47,717 nt of DNA from Pseudomonas sp. (GTDB lineage Bacteria > Pseudomonadota > Gammaproteobacteria > Pseudomonadales > Pseudomonadaceae), in NCBI GenBank assembly GCA_030603065.1, contig JAUVYN010000018.1, positions 1 through 47,717 on the forward strand. Direction: 5' to 3'. Of the stretch, positions 33,543 through 42,177 are shown piece by piece. Each line of letters starts with the position of its first letter. Positions within the stretch are counted from its first letter, which is position 1. The translations under genes and the position numbers were made by a program. The notes below the pieces were generated by a model. The model had not been told where the DNA came from. It did no database searches and was given only the letters and a program-made list of their open reading frames with translations.

Positions 33543-34499
33543 ATGATTTTCGAAAAGCGTACCGAACGCATTTTTCTGGCGGTTTTCTTCACTGTCGCTT
33601 TATGCATCCCCCTGTTCCTGGAAGCCAATTCTTTCTTTGTAGGCAAGGTCACGACGATCCTGATCCTGACAATATTCGTAATGTCCCTTGATTTTCTGGT
33701 GGGCCGCGTTGGGCTGGTAACCTTGGGGCACGCGCTTTTCTATGGGCTAGGAGGTTACCTGTTTGCCATCCTTGCCCCGGAATACGAAGCCGTTAATTTC
33801 TGGGTCTATGCCTTCTACATCATGGCCATCAACGCGTTGATTGCGCTGGTCGTCGGCGCGGTGGTGCTTCGCACCTCCGGCATCTACTTCATCATGATTA
33901 CGCTGGCCATGTCGCAGATGGTCTATTACTTCTTCTTCGATTCATTGGAGTTTGGTGGCGACGACGGTCTGTTCATCTTCATGAAGCCGGAAACGACCAT
34001 TTTTGGAATCAGCTTTCTGGATCTGGATAACCCATCGCACTTTTATTACCTCGCGCTGTTCGCCGTATTGATTACCCTCCTCTCGATCAAGATCGTCCTG
34101 CGTTCGCGCTTCGGACGCATCGTCGAGGCCAGTCGCATCAATCCACAACGCACCGAAGCACTCGGCTACAACATTTTTGCCTTCCGTCTGATCAGCTACG
34201 TCGTCGGCAGCATGCTGGCAGCTTATGCCGGCCTGTTGTTCGCTCTGCAATACGGGTACGTGAACCCGCAGTTCATGACTTGGGAAATGTCTGGCACGGC
34301 GCTGGTGATGCTCATACTGGGCGGCATGGGGACCATCTACGGCGCGATTCTCGGCACCATCGCCTACGAAAGCCTGCATTACCTTTTCGAACACATGACG
34401 ACCGATTGGATGCTGTTCATGGGCGGCGCCATCATTCTGATGGTTCTGCTGCTACGCAAAGGTCTGGCCGGGTATCTTGAAAAGCTGCTGGAGAAATAA
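33543..34499 (+). CDS. ABC transporter permease, LivM type
   Basis: A 318-aa second permease. SLDFLVGRVGLVTLGHALFY near the N-terminus and ILGGMGTIYGAILGTIAYES near the end are the usual LivM landmarks, with about nine hydrophobic segments. GGGAG lies six bases before the ATG. The LivG-type ATPase begins two bases after its stop, so translation is coupled. Confidence 0.88.
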   Translation: MIFEKRTERIFLAVFFTVALCIPLFLEANSFFVGKVTTILILTIFVMSLDFLVGRVGLVTLGHALFYGLGGYLFAILAPEYEAVNFWVYAFYIMAINALIALVVGAVVLRTSGIYFIMITLAMSQMVYYFFFDSLEFGGDDGLFIFMKPETTIFGISFLDLDNPSHFYYLALFAVLITLLSIKIVLRSRFGRIVEASRINPQRTEALGYNIFAFRLISYVVGSMLAAYAGLLFALQYGYVNPQFMTWEMSGTALVMLILGGMGTIYGAILGTIAYESLHYLFEHMTTDWMLFMGGAIILMVLLLRKGLAGYLEKLLEK

Positions 34500-34501
34500 T
34501 C

Positions 34502-35266
34502 ATGGTCAACGACATCATCCTTTCAACCGAGTCGCTCAGCAAACATTGGGGGGGCATAAAAGCCGTCAATGATATTTCTCTCAAGTTTCATGACAAGCAG
34601 CTGCATGGTGTGGTCGGTCCCAACGGCGCCGGAAAAAGCACCCTGCTGAACCTTTTGTGCGGCACGCTCAAACCCACTGGCGGCTGCATCTTCCACAAGG
34701 GGGAACGGATCGAAGGCGCAAAACCCTGGAAATTCGCCCGTCGGGGCATCGGCCGCAGCTTTCAGAAAACCAACATCTATCCAGACGTGACGTGCCTGGA
34801 GAATTGTTCGGTAGCAGCGCAGCGCCGTTTCACCGGAAGCTTCAACCTGTTCGCCTCCCGTCACGGCAACCAGCTGGTTATAGCTGCAGCAAAAAAAGCA
34901 CTCGACCAGGTAGGGCTTGCCACAAGGGCAAACACTATCGCAGCAGAGATTTCCTACGGCGAGCAACGGCAACTGGAGCTCGCCATGGTGCTAGCAACGG
35001 ATCCATGCATCCTGTTGCTGGATGAGCCCATGGCAGGCATGGGTCACGATGAGTCGCAGCGCATTATCGAGCTACTCAAGGAACTCAAAAAAACCTACTG
35101 CATTGTGCTGGTCGAACACGACATGGACGCCATCTTCGAGCTTTCGGACCAACTGACGGTGCTGGATAACGGCTCCCACCTGATTACAGGAACCGTAGAG
35201 CAGGTGCGCAACGAGCCCCGGGTGAAAGAAGCCTATCTGGGCAAGGAAGAAGAGGAGCACGCATGA
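34502..35266 (+). CDS. ABC transporter ATP-binding protein, LivG type
   Basis: A 254-aa ATPase with Walker A GPNGAGKSTLL and Walker B CILLLDEPMAGM. The ABC signature is degenerate: ISYGEQRQLELAMVLATDP instead of LSGGQ, which is normal for LivG proteins. The switch histidine is in LVEHDMD. It starts two bases after the permease gene and overlaps the LivF-type gene by four bases. Confidence 0.9.
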   Translation: MVNDIILSTESLSKHWGGIKAVNDISLKFHDKQLHGVVGPNGAGKSTLLNLLCGTLKPTGGCIFHKGERIEGAKPWKFARRGIGRSFQKTNIYPDVTCLENCSVAAQRRFTGSFNLFASRHGNQLVIAAAKKALDQVGLATRANTIAAEISYGEQRQLELAMVLATDPCILLLDEPMAGMGHDESQRIIELLKELKKTYCIVLVEHDMDAIFELSDQLTVLDNGSHLITGTVEQVRNEPRVKEAYLGKEEEEHA

Positions 35267-35976
35267 ATACCCCCCTTCTGGAGGTCAAGAGCCTCAATAC
35301 TCTATACGGCCGCAGCCACGTGCTTCACGACCTGTCATTCCGCCTCGACAAGGGCGAGTCCATGAGCCTGATGGGGCGTAACGGCATGGGAAAGACGACC
35401 ACACTCAAGTCCATTCTAGGCATAGTCGGCCCCCGCAGTGGCGAGATCTATTTCGATGGCGAAGACATCGGCAAGCTACCGACCTGGAAGCGTATGCGCC
35501 GGGATATAGCCTATGTACCGGAAGGTCGCGGCATGTTTCATAACCTCACCGTAAAGGAACACCTGCTGATGGCCGCCAGGCCGGACAGCAATGGCAGAAC
35601 CAGTTGGGACTTCGACCGCGTCATGGAGACCTTCCCCCGTCTTCAGGAGCGTCTGACCAACCTGGGCACAGAGCTGTCCGGTGGAGAACAGCAGATGCTC
35701 GCCATTGGCCGTGCGTTGGTCACGAATCCGCGATTGATGATACTGGATGAGGCAACCGAGGGCCTCGCACCACTGATTCGTCAGGATATCTGGAACGTTA
35801 TCGCGACCATACGAGACTCAGGTATCTCCACGCTTATTGTCGACAAGAACATCAAAGCACTGACAAAGCTCTGTGACCGCCACGTGGTCGTTGTAAAAGG
35901 TAGTGTTCACTTCAACGGCACCTCTGCCGAGCTTCAACAGAACATCGAAAAAGTCGAATCCGCGCTCAGTGTCTAA
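35263..35976 (+). CDS. ABC transporter ATP-binding protein, LivF type
   Basis: A 237-aa ATPase with Walker A GRNGMGKTTTL, signature LSGGEQQMLAIGRAL and Walker B LMILDEATEGLAP. The position of the usual switch histidine reads LIVDKN, so His is replaced by Lys; LivF proteins commonly have VEQN here, so variation is expected. It completes the five-part transporter and ends 98 bases before the porin. Confidence 0.9.
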   Translation: MNTPLLEVKSLNTLYGRSHVLHDLSFRLDKGESMSLMGRNGMGKTTTLKSILGIVGPRSGEIYFDGEDIGKLPTWKRMRRDIAYVPEGRGMFHNLTVKEHLLMAARPDSNGRTSWDFDRVMETFPRLQERLTNLGTELSGGEQQMLAIGRALVTNPRLMILDEATEGLAPLIRQDIWNVIATIRDSGISTLIVDKNIKALTKLCDRHVVVVKGSVHFNGTSAELQQNIEKVESALSV

Positions 35977-36074
35977 ATTTACAAGAAACGGATAAAGGTG
36001 TTCATTTCTCGGATATTTGCCTTCATCTGAATCATCGATAGTTCATGTGCAAAAACAATAAGGAGAAAATGCAC

Positions 36075-37079
36075 ATGAACTATCGCAACTCACTACTGGC
36101 CCTGACCCTTGCTACCGGCTTCAGCGCCGCCCCAACAATCCATGCACTCGAAATCGGCACCTTCAATGACACCACTTTCAGCATAGGCGGCTATGTGAAA
36201 GCTGAAGGGCTTTATGAAAAAGTTGATGGGGGCGACTCCCGCATCTTTGGCCGCGCCAACGAAACCCGAATAAACCTCAAGGCCGAAACCCAGCAGCACG
36301 GGCATTCCATTGTCGGCTTTATCGAAGGGGACTTTTACGGCGGCAGCTACCCGGGTGAAACCAGCGACTTGCGACTACGCCACGCGTTCATCAAGATCAA
36401 TCAGACCACCGTCGGGCAAACCTGGACGGGCCAGTTCTGGAGCGTCGCCTACCATGATTACCTGGATTTTCTGGGTGGACCGCGAGGCACCTTGGGCGGC
36501 TTTAACTTCCGCACCAATCTCATCAGCCACGAGGTGGCAGGTTTAAGATTCACGGCTCAGGATCCGGTCAACAACGATGCGGAGATTCCTGACCTCGCAG
36601 TCAACTACAGCCTGAAGCTGGATGGCGGCCACAGCATCATTCTGACGGCCTCTGGGCGCGAAATCGTGAACGGGGATTTTGTGGCCGGTGGCGCTCTGGG
36701 ATCGAAGTTCATGATCGGACCCCATAGCTTTAACCTGAATGCCCATTACGGCGATGGGCTTGGGGCATTCACTGGTGTTGGCGTCAACAACAGCCTGGCA
36801 GCACCCGATGTGGAAAACGGCGACTCCGTCAGCCAGAAAGGATTCGATGTCGGCTTCCGTTACGTCATCAACAACACCTGGAGAACGAACGTAGCGTACA
36901 CAGCAGTGGACGTGGATGACGAGGCAGACACGAGCTACCGAGCCTATCGCGCCAACCTGATACACAGCATGACGCCAGACATCGACGTCGGCGTTGAATG
37001 GCGGAAATACAACCTGGCGTTCGGTCCGCTGCTACCCGACGGCCAGCAGGTTGAACTGATGGCAAAGTACAAATTCTGA
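36075..37079 (+). CDS. DcaP-like outer-membrane porin
   Basis: A 334-aa protein with a signal peptide ending near TIHALE and a barrel-like body: FSIGGYVKAEGLYEKV, GRANETRINLKAETQ, and a final strand VELMAKYKF ending in Phe. It fits trimeric DcaP-type porins, which take up organic acids. The ATG at 36075 is chosen because AGGAG lies nine bases upstream; the frame opens ten codons earlier at 36045. It follows the ABC transporter on the same strand and probably brings its substrate across the outer membrane. Confidence 0.75.
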   Translation: MNYRNSLLALTLATGFSAAPTIHALEIGTFNDTTFSIGGYVKAEGLYEKVDGGDSRIFGRANETRINLKAETQQHGHSIVGFIEGDFYGGSYPGETSDLRLRHAFIKINQTTVGQTWTGQFWSVAYHDYLDFLGGPRGTLGGFNFRTNLISHEVAGLRFTAQDPVNNDAEIPDLAVNYSLKLDGGHSIILTASGREIVNGDFVAGGALGSKFMIGPHSFNLNAHYGDGLGAFTGVGVNNSLAAPDVENGDSVSQKGFDVGFRYVINNTWRTNVAYTAVDVDDEADTSYRAYRANLIHSMTPDIDVGVEWRKYNLAFGPLLPDGQQVELMAKYKF

Positions 37080-37161
37080 TCTGGATTGGAAGAATTGGTA
37101 TCCTGAGCATTACCCCCGCAGACAGATCGGCGCGAATGCAACGATCTGGCCTGGCGGTGTG

Positions 37162-38007
37162 ATGCACGCACTGCAGTCACCTGGAACGGAAAAGCACATG
37201 GTCGAAGAAAGCCCCAAGCGACAGGGCATTGGCTCGCTGGAGATTGGCCTCAGTATTCTCAATTACATCTCGTCAGCACCCAAACCACCTTCTCTTAAAG
37301 AACTGTCAGGTGCATTGGGCTTGTCCCCCAGTCGGGCGCATAAATATCTCGTGAGCTTGCTACGGGAGGGATTCATAAACCAGGTGAACCAGACCCAGTA
37401 CACCCTGGGTAATTCCAGCCTGACTTTGGGCATTTCGGCATTGCGAAGGATAAACCCGATCCAGCTGTCCTACGACGCGGTTGATCGGCTCAACCAGCAG
37501 ATCGACAAGACCCTGTCTGTGACCGTGTGGAACGGAAACGGGCCACTAGTCATCAAATGGCTGGATTCGAGTCAGCCTATTTCGGTGAACGTTCGGCTCG
37601 GTGCTGAGCTGTCTCCCCTGAACTCCGCTTCGGGCCGGATATTTCTTGCCCATCTCCCTGAAAGTCGACGCAAGCAGCTGGTAGATCATTATTACAAGAG
37701 CTCCCGGACCCTGCCCAAGCACAGGGGCAGGCCGGTCACCCGAGAAGAACTGCAGCCGCACCTGGACTCAATCAAGCGCGACAACTATTGCGCGTTCTTC
37801 AGTGACTATCTGCCAGAGATCAACGTTTTGAGCATGCCGGTATTCGATATAAACGCCCGGATCGTCACCGTAATCACCTTGTTAGGGCTTGATCTGGACA
37901 CCGATATCAGCGAGGGCTCTTACCTGTTCGAAAAGGTCCGGGAATGCAGCGAGCTTATCACTCGGCAGGTCTGCGGTTTGCAGAAAAACAACACCGCCGA
38001 AGGCTAA
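37162..38007 (+). CDS. IclR-family transcriptional regulator
   Basis: A 281-aa regulator with an N-terminal winged helix-turn-helix (PSLKELSGALGLSPSRAHKY, LVSLLREGFINQV) and an IclR effector domain (ELSPLNSASGRIFLAHLPES, VFDINARIVTVITLLG). It lies 82 bases after the porin on the same strand and probably controls the transporter genes. The start is uncertain: ATG at 37162 or ATG at 37198, both with poor ribosome-binding sites. It is unlike PcaR in sequence. Its end overlaps that of the AraC fragment by four bases. Confidence 0.85.
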   Translation: MHALQSPGTEKHMVEESPKRQGIGSLEIGLSILNYISSAPKPPSLKELSGALGLSPSRAHKYLVSLLREGFINQVNQTQYTLGNSSLTLGISALRRINPIQLSYDAVDRLNQQIDKTLSVTVWNGNGPLVIKWLDSSQPISVNVRLGAELSPLNSASGRIFLAHLPESRRKQLVDHYYKSSRTLPKHRGRPVTREELQPHLDSIKRDNYCAFFSDYLPEINVLSMPVFDINARIVTVITLLGLDLDTDISEGSYLFEKVRECSELITRQVCGLQKNNTAEG

Positions 38008-38524
38008 CCGGCCATTCTCAGGGTTTCAGACGGCAATTCACCAAAAGCCTTTCGGTAATCCGAAGAAAACCGCCCCAGATGACTGAACCCGTAGTCCAGC
38101 GCAATTTCTGTCACGTTGCGACATTTGCCCTGAATTAGATCCTCTCGCAGCTTATGCAGTTTGAGCTGCTTGATGTAGCACTTGGGTGTGGTTGCAAACG
38201 CTTTGGAAAAGGCGTTGTAGATCGACCTCTCGCTCATATTCGAAACCGATGCGAGCTCTTCGATATCGATATCGTTGCGACAATTGCGTTCGATATAGCC
38301 CAGCATGTGAGTTAGCGCTGCACTGCATGACTGTCCCTGTGGCCTCCCGGACCAGTTGCTGGGAAATATCTTGAGTAGTTTCTTCAAAATTATGTCCGTG
38401 TAGGGCCCGTACAGTGGACTGATGTCCTCCTCCTGCGCCTCGGATACCTCGGCAAGCATCGCCTCGATAATATTGAGAAGTGAGGGACATGAACTCAGAT
38501 CGATGGGAGCTCGGGTGAACCTAA
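38004..38524 (-). pseudogene. AraC/XylS-family (BenR-like) regulator, N-terminus cut off by the IS5 element
   Basis: The leftward frame runs from the IS end, beginning RFTRAPIDLSSCPSLLNIIE, to TAG at 38004-38006. It keeps the whole C-terminal DNA-binding domain with both helix-turn-helix motifs (IEELASVSNMSERSIYNAF, NVTEIALDYGFSHLGRFSSD) and the ending YRKAFGELPSETLR typical of XylS/BenR. Intact relatives have about 320 residues; roughly the first 150 are gone, with the inducer-binding part. An internal ATG (38459) could still make a DNA-binding fragment. In Pseudomonas, BenR activates benABCD; whether this was BenR or a relative cannot be settled. Confidence 0.75.
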
Positions 38525-39712
38525 GGAAGGTCTGAAGTAGCGACCATATCGGCAGCCATCATGACCGCTTAGCTAAAAAAATCATTTCCAGAACGATTTT
38601 CATCGCACCGGTCACGCTCTCATGCCTATTTGCCCGATATTAGGCCGAACAGGCCGTCATACCCGGAATTCCGGGCGGATTTATCCCGCTCTCAATAGTT
38701 GTTTCCTGGCCATCCATAAATTGGCCAATGCAAACAAGGTATGCAGTTGGGCTGTGTTTTTGGCCAGACCCTTGTAGCGCACCTTGGTAAATCCGAACTG
38801 GCATTTGATCACCCTGAACGGGTGCTCAACCTTGGCTCGCGTACTGGCCTTGGCGCGCTCGATACCACGCAACCCTTTTTCGATCAGCTTGGTTTTACTC
38901 AGCGATCTCAGCTTGCCGGGGCGCATGGCGATTGACCAGATCACCTGCTTGCGCTCTTTGTGTTCGTCACGTTTCTGGACGCCGGTATAGCCAGCGTCAC
39001 CGCACACATGGGTTTCTTCGCCATGCAGCAACTTGTCGACCTGCGTGACGTCTGCAGCGTTGGCTGGGGTACCGGCGAGGCTGTGAACCAGACCTGTGTC
39101 AGCATCCACACCGATGTGCGCCTTCATGCCGAAATAGTACTGATTGCCTTTCTTTGTCTGGTGCATCTCGGGATCACGCTTTCCGTCTGCATTCTTGGTC
39201 GAACTGGGTGCATGAATGATGGTTGCATCGACTATGGTCCCTTGGCGGAGCATTAGCCCATGTTCACCCAGGTAACGGTTCACCACCTCGAACAACGCGG
39301 TGGACATGCCGTGGCGTTCCAGCAAGCGACGGAAGTTGAGGATGGTGGTTTCGTCGGGGATGCGATCTAGCTGCAAGCCCGCAAAATGCCGCAAGATGGT
39401 CGTTTCATACAGGGCCTCTTCCATCGCCGGATCGCTGTAGCCAAACCAGTTCTGCATCAGATGAACCCGCAGCATGGCTTCCAGCGGATAGGCAGGGCGC
39501 CCACCTTCACCCTTGGGATAATGGGGCTCGATCAATGCCAGCAATGGCTTCCAGGGGACAACCTGATCCATTTCGATCAGGAAGCGCTCACGGCGGGTCT
39601 GCTTACGTTTTCCGGCGTATTCGGCGTCAGCGAAGCTCATCTGTTTCATGCGGTGATCTCGAAAATGGGCTGCGCCATTTTACCGTTTTAGAAAGTCTTT
39701 TTCAGACGTTCC
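38525..39712 (-). mobile_element. IS5-family insertion sequence, 1188 bp
   Basis: The ends are inverted: GGAAGGTCTGAAGTAG at the left and GGAACGTCTGAAAAAG (complement of the right end), 12 of the first 13 bases or so agreeing. The element holds one intact transposase gene. IS5-group elements duplicate four bases of the form CTAR; here CTAA (38521-38524) precedes and CTAG (39713-39716) follows, so the flanks are not a matching pair. With a different truncated gene on each side, this points to recombination or deletion beside the element rather than a simple insertion. Confidence 0.8.
38681..39649 (-). CDS. IS5-family transposase
   Basis: A 322-aa DDE transposase. KQMSFADAEYAGKRKQTRRE at the start, the first Asp in QGTIVDATIIHAPSS, the second in HVCGDAGYTG and the Glu in KVEHPFRVIKCQFG form the catalytic triad. 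The DEIT-like RIPDETTILNFRRLLE is an IS5-group mark. The gene looks intact and of normal length, so the element may still be mobile. Confidence 0.92.
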   Translation of the reverse strand: MKQMSFADAEYAGKRKQTRRERFLIEMDQVVPWKPLLALIEPHYPKGEGGRPAYPLEAMLRVHLMQNWFGYSDPAMEEALYETTILRHFAGLQLDRIPDETTILNFRRLLERHGMSTALFEVVNRYLGEHGLMLRQGTIVDATIIHAPSSTKNADGKRDPEMHQTKKGNQYYFGMKAHIGVDADTGLVHSLAGTPANAADVTQVDKLLHGEETHVCGDAGYTGVQKRDEHKERKQVIWSIAMRPGKLRSLSKTKLIEKGLRGIERAKASTRAKVEHPFRVIKCQFGFTKVRYKGLAKNTAQLHTLFALANLWMARKQLLRAG

Positions 39713-40025
39713 CTAGTACAAATACATGATATTTCTTGCTGAGCATGTACAGCAGGTTTATATGCTCTGCGCCACCCGCGGACCAGCCCGGAAGGAATAT
39801 CAGCGGCTCACCTTCCCCGGCCTCCCAATAAGACAATTTTACGCCATCACTAGTTTGGAAAGAGTTTATCTGTAGACCTTCGAAATCTGATATACGGGCC
39901 GGCAGCCCCTCTATTTTCGCAGGAAAAGTATAATCCTCACCAAGGACGGACACCGCAGAGTCGGCTAGAAGCTGACCGCTGCACACCACGGTGATCAAGG
40001 CTGCGATTCTGAGTAGTCGTTTCAC
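39713..40025 (-). pseudogene. Exported alpha/beta hydrolase, C-terminus cut off by the IS5 element
   Basis: The leftward frame starts at GTG (40023-40025), chosen because AGGAG lies eight bases upstream. It encodes a signal peptide (KRLLRIAALITVVCSGQLLA) and then DGVKLSYWEAGEGEPLIFLP with GWSAGGAEHINLLYML, the first strands and oxyanion loop of an alpha/beta hydrolase. At 39713 it meets the insertion sequence, so the nucleophile elbow and the rest are absent. The frame runs on into the element to a stop at 39702. Confidence 0.75.
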
Positions 40026-40232
40026 TATGAAAGCTCCTGAACTGAAGGCCACTTATCTCAACTCGCCAGGGCGAGATACTCCCCCGAAAGTAAGTGGCTT
40101 TATGTGTGTGGCGAAGTTTAGGGTTCGGAGTAAATTATTAAGCCCCGTGACGAGGTACGATCTATTTCTATTTTCGAGGCAATAATATCTCGTAAATAAC
40201 CAACTCCTTTTTAAATCATAATCTTTTATTGA

Positions 40233-40631
40233 TTATGCGCGAGACGGTTTTACCGCGAAGATACCGTCACCGAGTAATGCCACGACCAGAGCGGTAGCGG
40301 ACAGGTAAATCGGATACTCCCAGCCGCCGTTGGCATTGGTGAAGCTCCAGCCGTTGCCAAAATGCACAGTCGCCGCAACGAAAAGCTGGACAACTGCCAA
40401 GGCTGCCACCCAGCGGGTGTAAACCCCGAATATCAGCATCAAACCGCCGATCACCTCGAATGCCATGACTGGATACGCGAGAAACCCCGGGAAGCCGATG
40501 GACTCGAAAAAGCCCACAGTGCCTGCCGGTGTAAAGACCAGTACTTTGGTCAGACCGTGTGCAACAAACATGATGCCGAGGGTCAGACGCAGCACTAAAG
40601 CTGCGTAGGGCGCAGTACGTGAATCAATCAT
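40233..40631 (-). CDS. DoxX-family membrane protein
   Basis: A 132-aa inner-membrane protein with four hydrophobic helices. LVLRLTLGIMFVAHGLTKVL and YPVMAFEVIGGLMLIFGVYT are the DoxX family marks. AGGAAA precedes the ATG, which overlaps the end of the esterase gene by eight bases. It is the last gene of a four-gene leftward operon divergent from a LysR regulator. DoxX proteins are linked to thiosulfate or quinone redox and oxidative stress; the role here is unknown. Confidence 0.85.
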   Translation of the reverse strand: MIDSRTAPYAALVLRLTLGIMFVAHGLTKVLVFTPAGTVGFFESIGFPGFLAYPVMAFEVIGGLMLIFGVYTRWVAALAVVQLFVAATVHFGNGWSFTNANGGWEYPIYLSATALVVALLGDGIFAVKPSRA

Positions 40632-41322
40632 GATGTGTTTCCTGTTTTGAGTTGGACAGCGCTAGTGTTTTTGTGAGCCACCGTGAAAAGTCAGCCATTT
40701 CGGCAGCGACGATTTCGTGGGCCATGTCGTAGAAATGTGTATCGTGCTGTACCCCGATCCTGTCCAGCCAGGCGTCTGCCTCTTTCGCCCAGTCGACAGG
40801 AAGCACTCCGTCCTGAACGCCATGCGCGATAAAACCCGATACCGATTTGAGCCGGTCTTTCGATGCAATCTGCGAATCGATCTCTCGCAGCATCCTTCCG
40901 CTCAGCACGCCAAATCCAGCGACTAGCTCAGGCTCGGTTAAACCAAGGCTGGCGCTCATAATTCCGCCCTGACTGAATCCGGCTACCACAGTGGGTAAAG
41001 GCGGAAGAACTTCGATAAAGCGCTTCAATAACTTTCGGCCGGCCTCGGATTGCTCATAGCTGAAGGCTGGCCCGTTACCCGTGAAGTCAACCTGATACCA
41101 GGCGAAACCTTGAGGCCCAGACTGCAAAGGCCCACGTAACAGCAGAATCTCCAGATCCGCAGGGAGCGATTCAGCAAGGGCGGCCAAACTGGATTCGTTG
41201 GCGCCAACGCCATGAAGCAGGAGCAAACGTGCGCTTGGGCTAGTCGAGCTAGCCGCTTTGCGAAAGAAGACGCCGGACTCTGGCTGGCGCACAGATTCCG
41301 AAAAATCGTATCTATGTTTCAT
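40624..41322 (-). CDS. Alpha/beta hydrolase, phospholipase/carboxylesterase type
   Basis: A 232-aa serine hydrolase with LLLLHGVGANESSL, nucleophile motif AGFSQGGIMSASL, an acid region VQDGVLPVDWA and a late histidine in YDMAHEIVAAEM. This is the YpfH/carboxylesterase group. The ATG at 41322 is preferred because it overlaps the stop of the dioxygenase gene by four bases (ATGA); a TTG three codons earlier is possible. Substrate unknown. Confidence 0.82.
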   Translation of the reverse strand: MKHRYDFSESVRQPESGVFFRKAASSTSPSARLLLLHGVGANESSLAALAESLPADLEILLLRGPLQSGPQGFAWYQVDFTGNGPAFSYEQSEAGRKLLKRFIEVLPPLPTVVAGFSQGGIMSASLGLTEPELVAGFGVLSGRMLREIDSQIASKDRLKSVSGFIAHGVQDGVLPVDWAKEADAWLDRIGVQHDTHFYDMAHEIVAAEMADFSRWLTKTLALSNSKQETHHD

Positions 41323-42158
41323 GGTATGCAAGCACCTTGCTTAGTTTCAGGCGAATCGACTTTGTCATTGGCGTCGGACTCGAACAGGTAGCTGTCCATT
41401 GCCAGCACTCCATAGGTGATGCCCCCTTCCAGGACACGAGTGCGATAGCTCTCCCCCGCCGCGCCAAGCGCCACCAGCAAAGGGAGGAAATGCTCGTCGG
41501 TAGGATGAGCGCGTTCGGATGCAGGCGCTGAGTGGCGGTAATTCACCACTTGCTCAGTGTGTCCAGCCTGCAAGGTTCTCGCGGTCCAGGCTGCAAACTC
41601 CTTCACGTAGTCCGCACCTTGCGTCATAGCGCCCCTGAACTCGTACAAGTTGTGTGTCAGGCTCCCGGACGCGACTATCAATACGTTCATTTCGCGCAGC
41701 GGCTTCAATGCCTCACCCAGTTTCAGAGCACTGGACGTATCCATTGGCATAGGCATCGAAACCTGAACCACCGGAATCGTCGCGCCGGGTGCGAGATACA
41801 ACAATGGAACCCAGGCACCGTGGTCTAGTCCCCGGTTTGGGTCCAATTGTGCCTTCCACCCTGCGGATGTAAGCAGGCTGACAACCTGGCCTGCTAATGC
41901 CGGTGCACCAGGTGCCGGATAACTCAACTGGTACAGAGCATCAGGGAAGCCACCAAAGTCGTGAATGGTTTCCGGGCTAGCGCTCGCAGTGACGCGGACC
42001 TCACCCCTGGTCAACCAATGAGGCGAGATGACCACGATAGCTTCTGGTTGCGGCAGCTCGCGGCCGAGTTCGGTCAGGGTTTTACCGGCCAGACCAGGCT
42101 CGATAGCGAACATCGGCGCCCCATGGGATACAAACAGAAGTGGGAATGGCGCTTTCAT
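41319..42158 (-). CDS. Class III extradiol ring-cleavage dioxygenase, DOPA-dioxygenase (YgiD) type
   Basis: A 279-aa protein of the LigB/DODA group. Metal-binding candidates are the histidines in FVSHGAP, VISPHWLTRG, TIHDFGGFPD and RAHPTDEHFLPLLVALG, and LDHGAWVPLLYLAP is a family hallmark. Bacterial YgiD-type enzymes open catechol-like compounds such as DOPA at the 4,5 bond. GAGG lies before the ATG. In this operon with DoxX, a hydrolase and a reductase it is more likely a stress or detoxification enzyme than part of the catechol route, which uses CatA. Confidence 0.85.
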   Translation of the reverse strand: MKAPFPLLFVSHGAPMFAIEPGLAGKTLTELGRELPQPEAIVVISPHWLTRGEVRVTASASPETIHDFGGFPDALYQLSYPAPGAPALAGQVVSLLTSAGWKAQLDPNRGLDHGAWVPLLYLAPGATIPVVQVSMPMPMDTSSALKLGEALKPLREMNVLIVASGSLTHNLYEFRGAMTQGADYVKEFAAWTARTLQAGHTEQVVNYRHSAPASERAHPTDEHFLPLLVALGAAGESYRTRVLEGGITYGVLAMDSYLFESDANDKVDSPETKQGACIP

Positions 42159-42177
42159 GGCGAATCCTCAGAGTGAA

